The notes under the pieces are model-generated. The model was not told where the DNA came from. It did no database searches and saw nothing but the letters and a program-made list of their open reading frames with translations. Made by a program: the position numbers and the translations under genes. 35,081 nt of DNA from assembly GCA_934448295.1 (NCBI GenBank), contig CAKSEY010000025.1, forward strand, positions 1 through 35,081. The letters are read 5' to 3'. Below are positions 23,617-32,300 of the stretch, piece by piece; position 1 is the first letter of the stretch, and each line of letters begins with the position of its first letter. This stretch comes from an uncultured Oscillospiraceae bacterium. GTDB lineage: Bacteria > Bacillota > Clostridia > Oscillospirales > Ruminococcaceae.

Positions 23617-24408
23617 ATGGATAAGAATACTTTCAAGGCAGTAAAGCTCGCAAAGGGCGAGGTGAACGTTTACGACTTCGGCGGAGTAAAGCTCCACGCC
23701 TACAAGACCAACGATTTTATAGACAACGAGGTTTTCATTGTTGAAAAGGCCGGAAAGGCAGTAATTATCGAGTCTCCCTGCTTCTTCGACAACATCGCCG
23801 AGCTGACCGAATACCTCAGCGGAATGAAGGTCGAGGGAATACTTGTAGCTTATCACGGCGCCGGAGCAACGTTCCTGCCCGATGTTCCCAAGTACGCAAC
23901 GGCGAACGCGGTGGAGTATTCGGAGAACGGCGGCGGAAAGGCGCTTATCGATAAGTTTACGGGCGCGTTCGGCGATATCTTCGACAAGTCCGTGCACAAG
24001 GTCACAAACGTTATCGGCGAGGGCAAAATCACCATCGGCGGAATTGATTTCGTTATAAAGCAGACCCACGAAGCATTTGATATCGAGATCCCCCAAATAA
24101 ACGCCGTATACACTCATATGCTCGGTCATGACTGCCACTCAATCGTTGCGGGCGCAGCTCACGCAGATGGGATAATCGCGCAGCTTAACGGCTATATCGC
24201 CAACGGCTACACTCTTATACTGACCTCGCACTATACCCCCGAGGATTTAAAGGACGCAGAAACAAAAATCGCGTATCTTGAAAACCTCAAGAGAATCGCT
24301 TCCAGCTGCAAGACCGCCGAGGAGTTCAGAGCAAATGTCAAGGAGCAGTACCCCGATTACAGCGGAGACAATTATCTTGACATGACCGCCGGTTTCTTCT
24401 TTGCATAA
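23617..24408 (+). CDS. Metallo-beta-lactamase-fold-like protein lacking the HxHxDH motif
   Basis: The 263-residue cytoplasmic protein has the strand pattern of the metallo-beta-lactamase fold: NEVFIVEKAGKAVIIESPC (19 residues), a helix, then VEGILVAYHGAGATFLPD at the place where active members carry HxHxDH. Later His-containing segments are KQTHEAFD and THMLGHDCHS. Only one His remains in the first motif, so metal binding or hydrolysis is doubtful. An AGGAGG site precedes the start. The gene is divergent from HxlR and is probably its regulated target. The fold assignment rests on overall layout and is moderately sure. Confidence 0.65.
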   Translation: MDKNTFKAVKLAKGEVNVYDFGGVKLHAYKTNDFIDNEVFIVEKAGKAVIIESPCFFDNIAELTEYLSGMKVEGILVAYHGAGATFLPDVPKYATANAVEYSENGGGKALIDKFTGAFGDIFDKSVHKVTNVIGEGKITIGGIDFVIKQTHEAFDIEIPQINAVYTHMLGHDCHSIVAGAAHADGIIAQLNGYIANGYTLILTSHYTPEDLKDAETKIAYLENLKRIASSCKTAEEFRANVKEQYPDYSGDNYLDMTAGFFFA

Positions 24409-24416
24409 CTACACCA

Positions 24417-24447
24417 AACAGGGCTGTCCGGCGGCAGCCCTGTTTTT
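24417..24447 (+). terminator. Terminator after the metallo-hydrolase-like gene
   Basis: AAACAGGGCTG and CAGCCCTGTTT enclose TCCGGCGG, with TTTTT at the end. Confidence 0.88.
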
Positions 24448-24461
24448 CAGGAGAATGTAAA

Positions 24462-25235
24462 ATGCTTCAATCTGAAAGACGAAATTACCTTATCAACAAG
24501 CTGCTGGCGGAACAGGTGCAGTACAAAGATATTGCGGCTCCTCAGTCCGAAGCGGAACAGAAAAGACTGCTCCGTGTGCTGATGAATGTCCGCGCTCCGA
24601 AGCCCATCGGGGAGGATTTCCTGAAAATCCAGGACGAATATCTGCAAACGGAACTGAGCGAAAAGGGCGTCACGGACATAGCAGACCTCACGCCTGTTGA
24701 AGGCGAAATCTACCTCTGGCGCGGCGACATAACCACGCTGAAATGCGGTGCGATAGTCAACGCTGCGAACAGTGGAATGACCGGCTGCTATCAGCCCTGT
24801 CACAACTGTATCGACAACTGTATTCACACGTTTGCGGGCATCCGGCTGCGGCTGGAATGCGCCAAGATAATGGAGAAGCAAGGCTATGAGGAACCGACAG
24901 GTCAGGCGAAGATAACCCCGGCGTACAACCTGCCGTGTGAATATGTTGTCCATACGGTGGGCCCCATTGTGTCAGGAAAGCTGACTGCAGAACATTGCAG
25001 GCTGCTGAAAAGCTGCTATCAGTCATGCCTTGAACTCGCGGTTCAGAACGGAATTGACAGCATTGCTTTCTGCTGTATCTCAACCGGGGTTTTCGGATTT
25101 CCAAAGCAGGAGGCGGCTGAAATTGCAGTACAGACGGTGCGGGATTTCCTGAAATCCCACAGAATAAAGGTGATTTTCAATGTGTTCGGAAGCGAGGACT
25201 ATGACATATACAGAAAAATACTTGGCAAAAATTGA
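24462..25235 (+). CDS. Zinc-dependent macrodomain ADP-ribosylhydrolase
   Basis: The 257-residue protein has a helical N-terminal part (about 1-75) and a macrodomain (about 80-255). LWRGDITTLKCGAIVNAANS is the ADP-ribose-binding start; GCYQPCHNCIDNCIHTFAG carries the Cys/His set of the Zn-Macro group, and CCISTGVFGFPKQEAA is the phosphate loop. In the SirTM operons the macrodomain removes ADP-ribose that the neighbouring sirtuin adds to a lipoylated carrier protein (Rack and colleagues' system; established knowledge). The gene overlaps the next one by 35 bp, so the pair is co-translated. An AGGAG site precedes the start, 15 bp after a terminator. Confidence 0.93.
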   Translation: MLQSERRNYLINKLLAEQVQYKDIAAPQSEAEQKRLLRVLMNVRAPKPIGEDFLKIQDEYLQTELSEKGVTDIADLTPVEGEIYLWRGDITTLKCGAIVNAANSGMTGCYQPCHNCIDNCIHTFAGIRLRLECAKIMEKQGYEEPTGQAKITPAYNLPCEYVVHTVGPIVSGKLTAEHCRLLKSCYQSCLELAVQNGIDSIAFCCISTGVFGFPKQEAAEIAVQTVRDFLKSHRIKVIFNVFGSEDYDIYRKILGKN

Positions 25236-26052
25236 GCGGCTGAAAACCGAGATAAGCTCCGCAGATTCAATAATTATCGGCGCTGGCGCGGGGCTTTCCA
25301 CGGCGGCGGGATTTACTTACAGCGGCGAGCGGTTCGAGAAATATTTCTCGGATTTCATCGCCAAATACGGTTTCCGGAATATGTACGAGGGCGGATTCTA
25401 TCCGTTTGAAAGTCTCGAGGAGTACTGGGCGTACTGGTCGAGGTACATCTACATCAACCGCTATATGGACGTTGACAACGGCACCTACAAGCGGCTGTTT
25501 GAGCTTGTCAGGGACAAGGAATATTTCGTACTGACCACGAATGTTGACCACCAGTTCCAGAAAGCAGGATTTGACAAGGAACGGCTGTTTTACACCCAGG
25601 GAGATTATGGGCTGTTTCAATGCTCCAAACCCTGCTGTCGGGAAACCTGGGATAACGAGGACAGCGTGATTGCGATGATGGATTCCCAGGAAAATATGAA
25701 AATTCCGACCGAGCTTATCCCGAGATGTCCGCACTGCGGTAAGCCGCTGACCATGAATCTGCGTGCGGACGACAAATTCGTTGAGGACAGCGGCTGGCAT
25801 ATGGCGGCACGACGGTACGAAAAATACCTGCGCGCTCACGATGGTCAGCATATTCTTTTCCTTGAACTCGGCGTTGGAATGAACACCCCGGGAATCATCA
25901 AATTTCCGTTCTGGAGAATGACTTTCCAGAATCCGAACGCATTTTACGCCTGCCTTAATTTCGGAGAATCCTACGCGCCGAAAGAAATCGAGGACAGGTC
26001 TGTCTGCATGGACGCTGATATTGCAGAACTTTTCATAAAAATGCGGGGTTAA
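25201..26052 (+). CDS. SirTM, class M sirtuin (protein ADP-ribosyltransferase)
   Basis: The 283-residue protein has IIIGAGAGLSTAAGF (NAD-binding GAGxS motif, about 25-39), TTNVDHQF with Asn114, and YTQGDYG with Gln133 where ordinary deacetylase sirtuins have the catalytic His. This Gln is the mark of SirTM, an ADP-ribosyltransferase rather than a deacylase. Zinc ligands are Cys141/145 and CPHC (176-179). The start at 25201 is preferred over 25180 because of GAGG just upstream. Together with the macrodomain it forms a writer/eraser pair. The usual partners GcvH-L (substrate) and LplA2 (lipoate ligase) are not next to it in this window. Confidence 0.93.
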   Translation: MTYTEKYLAKIERLKTEISSADSIIIGAGAGLSTAAGFTYSGERFEKYFSDFIAKYGFRNMYEGGFYPFESLEEYWAYWSRYIYINRYMDVDNGTYKRLFELVRDKEYFVLTTNVDHQFQKAGFDKERLFYTQGDYGLFQCSKPCCRETWDNEDSVIAMMDSQENMKIPTELIPRCPHCGKPLTMNLRADDKFVEDSGWHMAARRYEKYLRAHDGQHILFLELGVGMNTPGIIKFPFWRMTFQNPNAFYACLNFGESYAPKEIEDRSVCMDADIAELFIKMRG

Positions 26053-26108
26053 ACAGTGCGTATCAGCATTATTGTAAGATGTGTTGAATGTACTGTCAAA
26101 ATATGATA

Positions 26109-26180
26109 AAATGATTGAGACCTTTCTGTTGTTTTTGTTTGCGGTGAACTCTATTCTAACAGATCTCAATCATTTTTTCT
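26109..26180 (+). terminator. Long-loop inverted repeat with T run after SirTM
   Basis: AAATGATTGAGA (26109-26120) pairs with TCTCAATCATTT (26164-26175), followed by TTTTCT. The loop is about 43 nt, long for a terminator. A TTGAAT-N17-TAAAAT promoter-like pair (26084-26112) overlaps the left arm. Confidence 0.5.
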
Positions 26181-26242
26181 ATTTCTCGGTCTCACATCTA
26201 TTGTAACATTACACAAAGTTTGGGATATTTGTTCCACATTTA

Positions 26243-26271
26243 TTGACAAATGGTAAATAATGTTGTATAAT
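26243..26271 (+). promoter_or_regulatory. Consensus promoter of the giant surface protein
   Basis: TTGACA (26243-26248) and TATAAT (26266-26271) are both perfect and spaced by 17 bp. The leader to ATG 26352 is about 74 nt and includes a possible GTACC/GGTAC pairing; AAGGAGG precedes the start. Confidence 0.9.
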
Positions 26272-26351
26272 ACATAATGTATAGTTATGTACCGCCATAA
26301 CAAGCATGGAAAGTCGGCCTGGTTGGTACAGGGACATAAGGAGGAAATATT

Positions 26352-29300
26352 ATGACGCAAAAACTAAGGAAACCCATAGCATTTTTTGCTGTATTTGCTA
26401 TGGTCATGGCGGCATTGCTCGTCATTCCCTCGTTCTGGGGGACGGCAAGCGCGGAGGAAAAATGGGAGAACTCAGCAGCCGCAGCTTATGATGGCGGCAC
26501 TGGTACTTCCGGCAGCCCATATTTGATAGCGAACGCTGAACAGCTTGCTTATTTAGCACAGCAGGTAAACGGCGGTGAAAACTATCAGGGCAAATACTTC
26601 AAACTGACCGCCAATATCGACCTCGGCGGAAAAGAGTGGACGCCTATTGGCGACTACGACATCGACATTAATCTTCCGTTCAGGGGTGTTTTTGACGGAA
26701 ACAACAAAACCATAGACAATTTGCTGATAAACAATCCGGATACAAGCTGCTGTGGTCTGTTCGGGTGCATTTACTACGACGGCGTTATCAAGAATCTCGC
26801 CGTAAATGGTTCGGTCTCAGCAACTAAGATGAACGTTGGCGGTATTTGCGGACAAAACTCTATGGGCACAATTTCCAACTGTTCCTTTAGCGGCAGCGTG
26901 ATTGGACAGTCTAGCTATGTCGGCGGTATCTGCGGAATGAACGGCAATGGAACTATTTTAAATTGCATTAATTCAGCCAAGGTAGAGGGCAGAGACAGGG
27001 TTGGCGGAATCAGCGAAAGCAGCGGTAATTCGATACAGTATTGCGTTAATGTAGGCGTTGTCAGCGGTACAGGCAATAACGTCGGCGGCGTCTGCGGATA
27101 TTATAATAATCGTTCAACTGTAAGCGACTGCTATTTTGACAAGAGTGTAAACCCCGGATTAAGCGCATATGGCAATAAAGACGATGAAGATACCGTTAAG
27201 GGGCTGACTACCAACGAGCTTTGCGGCGCGCTTCCTGCAAAATTTAGCGATTCGACATGGCAGGAGGGAAGCATAGATTCCGCAAATCGAAAAGGTACAT
27301 ACATAAGCCTTATAAATATCGGCGAGCCTGCAGAGGGTAAATTACCTGAGTACAACTTCGGCACAGATGATAAGCCTGACATGGACATTTACACCCTTAT
27401 CACCACGCCGGAGCAATTCAAGGCTATCGGCGAGAGCGACAAAAAATGGACGGAGAACTATGTCCTCGGCAATGATATCGACCTTGGCGGCGCAGAGCTG
27501 ACACCTATCGGCAATGACACCACGCATTTCACAGGCAAATTCAGCGGCGACGGACATGTCATATCGAATTTCGTTATAAATAAGAATGACGCCAGTGACA
27601 ATTATGTGGGGCTTTTCGGCTATAATGAAGGAAAAATCGTTAAGGTCGGCGTTGAAAAAGCTAGTGTGAATGCGGTAAGCTATGTCGGCGCTATATGCGG
27701 AGCTAGTAAGGGTACCATCAGAGACTGCTACAACACAAGCGCAGTCAGCGGCGAAGATAATATCGGCGGCATATGCGGGCAAAATTTAACCGGCGGCACT
27801 ATCACAAACTGCTACAACACCGGTAATGTAACAGGCACATACGGGGAAGTCGGCGGCGTATGCGGATATAATTATTCAACTGTCGCAAACTGCTACAACA
27901 CGGGCGCAATTAGCGGAAGATCAAGCGTCGGCGGTGTGTGCGGAACTAGTTCGGAATCTACCACAAACTGCTACAACACAGGCGCAGTAAGCGGCGAAAA
28001 AGACGATGTCGGCGGCGTATGCGGATTCAACGGCAGCCTTATGGAAAACTGCTACAGCACAGGCACAGTAAGCGGAACAAAAAAAGTTGGCGGCGTGTGC
28101 GGAACTAACACCGACACTACCACAAACTGCTACTACAACAAGGACGTATTCTCCGGAAATGGATCAAACTCTGGCGAGGGCGGCGGCACAGACACTACAA
28201 TCGGTCTGACCACCGAGGAGCTTTGCGACAGTAAAAATACCAGCTTTGACTACACGAACACATGGGTCGAAGGCTCGTGCATTTTTGAATCTGAAGAGAG
28301 CAAGCCCAATTTCCGCACAGCGAAATACACTTTTCCGAGCCTTAATGGCGTAGGCGAAGCGTATACCATTAATAAAATTGAGCAATACAACTTCGGCACG
28401 GACGACGAGCCTGACTGGGACGTTTACACCCTTATCACCAAGCCGGACGATTTCAAGGCTATCGGCGATAGCGGCACAGACTGGGACAAAAACTATGTCC
28501 TCGGCAATGATATCGTCTTTGCGGACGGCACGACGGAGTTGACGCCTATCGGCATTTACGGCAAGCCTTTCAAAGGCAAATTCAGCGGTGACGGACATGT
28601 CATATCGAATTTCGTTATAAATAAGAGTGACGCCAGTGACAATTATGTGGGGCTTTTCGGCTATAATGAAGGAAAAATCATGAAGGTCGGCGTTGAAAAA
28701 GCCAATGTGACAGGAACAATGAATGCCGGCGGCGTGTGCGGACAAAATATAGGCACTATCAGAAACTGCTACAACGCAGCCACAGTCAGCGGCGGAGATT
28801 ATATCGGCGGCGTATGCGGAAACAATATTAACGACGGCACCATCACAAACTGCTACAACACAGGCGAAGTAAGCGGCACAAACTATAATACAGGCGGTGT
28901 GTGCGGACTTAATTTATCAACTGTCACAAACTGCTACAACACAGGCAACGTGAACGGCAAAACAAATGTCGGCGGCGTGTGCGGAGCCAACAGCGGAACT
29001 ATCACAAACTGCTACTACAGCACGGATACATTCAGCGGCAATGGAATAGGCACTGACACAAGCACAGGCTCTGCAACAGATGTAACAGGTCTGACCACCG
29101 AAAAGCTTTGCGACAAGGAAAATACACAAAGCTTCGACTATGAGAACATATGGGAACCAGGCAGGTGTGATATTACACCTGACATGAGTTCCAAGTTCCG
29201 CACAGTGACCTACGTTTTACCGAGCCTTAAAGGCGTAGGCAAAGCGAAGGAAATCAGTGATGTCAAGCAGTATGACTTCGGCTATGACAACAATACCGAC

Positions 29301-32300
29301 TGGGATATCTACACCCTTATCACCACGGCGGATAAATTCAAGGCTATCGGCGATAACGGCACAGGCTGGGACAAAAACTATGTGCTCGGCGCGGATATCC
29401 CCTTTGAAGGAGATCAGTTGACTCCTATCGGCAATAGCTCCATAGCGTTCAAGGGCAAATTCAGCGGTGATGGACATATCATTTCTGGCTTTATAATTAA
29501 CAGCCCGACCTCAAATAGCGTAGGTCTGTTCGGCAGTAACCTCGGACTTATTGAGAATGTCGGCATTAAAAATGCGCAGGTGACAGGTAAATCCTCTGTC
29601 GGCGGCGTGTGCGGACAAAATGATAATAACATAAAGTCCAGCGGTATTATCAAAAACTGCTACAACGCAGGCATAGTAAGCGGTGGGAATTATATCGGCG
29701 GCGTGTGTGGAGAAAACAACGGAACAGTTGCAAACTGCTACAACACATACAAAGTCAGCGGCGATTCATCTATCGGCGGCGTGTGCGGAATGAATCGCGG
29801 CACTATTACAAACTGCTACAACACAAGTGATGTCAGCGCAGCCGACAAATGGGTAGGCGGCGTGTGCGGAGCAAACGGCAAGAATATAGAAAACTGTTAC
29901 AGCACAGGCGCGGTCAGCGGAACAGACGCTGTCGGCGGCGTGTGCGGATTAAATAACGGCCCTATGAAAAACTGCTACTATAATAAGGACGTCTGCACAA
30001 ATGGCAACGACAGCGCAACAGGTCTTACCACCATCCAGATGACGGACGGCAAGGCTCTTGAAACGATGGGCTTTGGCGCAGACTGGAGCAAGAAGGATAT
30101 CGACAAGGAAAACGGCATTGCATACTATCCCGACCTGGCTGTATTTGCAGACGACAAGCCCTCGGTAAAATACGAAACCAAGCTTGTTATCGAGCCCTCC
30201 GACAAGGACGCAGAATACAAGTACGGCGACAAAGTAAGCTTTGACGTTTCGGCTCTTGTAAAGTTTGATGGCATGGCTGATTTTGCGGCGGATACCACCG
30301 CAGCTACACAAAGCAAGGGCAGCTTTACAGTTACCGTTGACGGCGATACCGTTGTTAAGAGCAAGGATATTTTCGATAATACCACGGTTGAGGCTGTCAC
30401 TTCCCAGATAAATGTCACAGGCGACAAGATTTTCACGCTTGTATATAACGGCACAAATTCGGCGTATATCGCAAGCGGCACGGCGACCTGCGAGGTCTCC
30501 ATTGCAAAGCTTGACCTCACAGCGGACGATTTCACTTTCACTGTGCCGACAAAGCTTATCTACGACGGCACGGCAAAGGAAGCAACTGTAACCGTGAATG
30601 ACGGTATAACAGGCGTTGGTATAATCACCGTGAAGTATTACATGGGCGATGTTGAGACCCAGCCGATAAATGCGGGCGATTACACGGTAAAAATCGACGT
30701 TGCCGGGAACGACATCTACAATTCCGCCCACGACCTCACAGCGGACGGCTGGAATTTCACCATCGCTAAGGCAGCTCAGAACATTGACGCTCCTGCGGAG
30801 TATGCGCTGACCTACGGCGAAACCGGAAAAATCACAGCGACAACAGACGGAGACGGCGCGATTTCCTATTCAGTAAAAACAGGCGATGATGTAATAAGCG
30901 TGGCGGCTGACGGAGCTGTCACGGTTCTGAAAGCAGGTACGGCTACCGTTGAAATCACAGCGGCAGAAACCGCAAATTACGCCCCGGCAACCAAGACGGT
31001 CAATGTTACTGTAAGCAAGGTTGCTGTAACCATTATAGCAAACAGCTACACAATAAAGGTCGGCGAGACTCTCCCCGTTTATGATTACAAGGTTACAGGT
31101 CTTGTGAACGGCGATGCGCTCCCGATAGATGTGACCATCTCCTGCGCGGCTGACGGAAAGACTGCGGGCGAATTCCCGATTACGGTTTCCGGCGCGGCAG
31201 AGAGCACTAACTACACGTTCAGCTACACAAACGGCACGCTGACCGTAAACAATAAGGAAACCCAGACAATCACAGCAACTGACGTTACCATGACCTACGG
31301 CGAAACAGCAAAAATCACAGCTTCCACTGATGGAGACGGCGCGATTTCCTATTCAGTAAAAACAGGCGATGATGTAATAAGCGTAGCGGCTGACGGAACT
31401 ATCACGGCTCTGAAAGCGGGCACGGCTACTGTTGAAATCACGGCGGCTGAGACCGATACTTACGCAAAGGCGGTCAAGGCAGTAACCGTTACAGTAAACA
31501 AGGCGGCTGTTACAATAACCGCAAAGAACTACGCTATAAAAGTCGGCGATAACCTCCCCGCTTATGATTACGAAGTTACGGGTCTTGTAAACGGCGAAGC
31601 GCTCCCGATAGATGTGACCATCTCCTGCGCGGCTGACGGAAAGACTGCGGGCGAATTCCCGATCACAGTTTCCGGCGCGGCAGAGAGCGCAAGCTACACA
31701 TTCAGCTACACAAACGGCACGCTGACCGTAAACAATAAGGAAACCCAGACTATCACGGCAAATGACGTTACCCTGACCTACGGCGAAACTGCCAAAATCA
31801 CAGCGACAACAGACGGAGACGGCGCTATTTCCTGCGCAGTTACGGCTGGCTCTGATGTTATCAGCGTTGCGGCTGACGGAACTATCACGGCTCTGAAAGC
31901 GGGCACTGCTACCGTTGAAATCACGGCGGCTGAGACCGATACTTACGCAAAGGCTGTCAAGGCGGTAACTGTTACAGTAAACAAGGCGGCTGTCACAATA
32001 ACCGCAAAGAACTACGCTATAAAAGTCGACGATAACCTCCCCGCTTATGATTACGAAGTTACGGGTCTTGTAAACGGCGAAGCGCTCCCGATTGAAGTGA
32101 CCATCTCCTGCACGGCTGACGGAAAGACTGCGGGCGAATTCCCGATTACAGTTTCCGGCGCGGCAGAGAGCACTAACTACACGTTCAGCTACACAAACGG
32201 CACGCTGACCGTAAACAATAAGGAAACCCAGACAATCACAGCAACTGACGTTACCATGACCTACGGCGAAACAGCAAAAATCACAGCTTCCACTGATGGA

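Noticed and set aside
26084..26180. Small RNA from the TTGAAT-TAAAAT promoter-like pair
   Set aside because: The predicted start lies inside or just past the left arm of the inverted repeat, so the transcript could not form the terminator hairpin fully; evidence is too thin.
26278..26351. Riboswitch in the leader of the giant gene
   Set aside because: Only a short GTACC/GGTAC pairing is visible; no conserved core of a known riboswitch class could be matched.
29949..30731. Long minus-strand reading frames opposite the giant gene
   Set aside because: They are mirror frames of a repetitive coding region with regular codon pattern, without starts or ribosome sites of their own.
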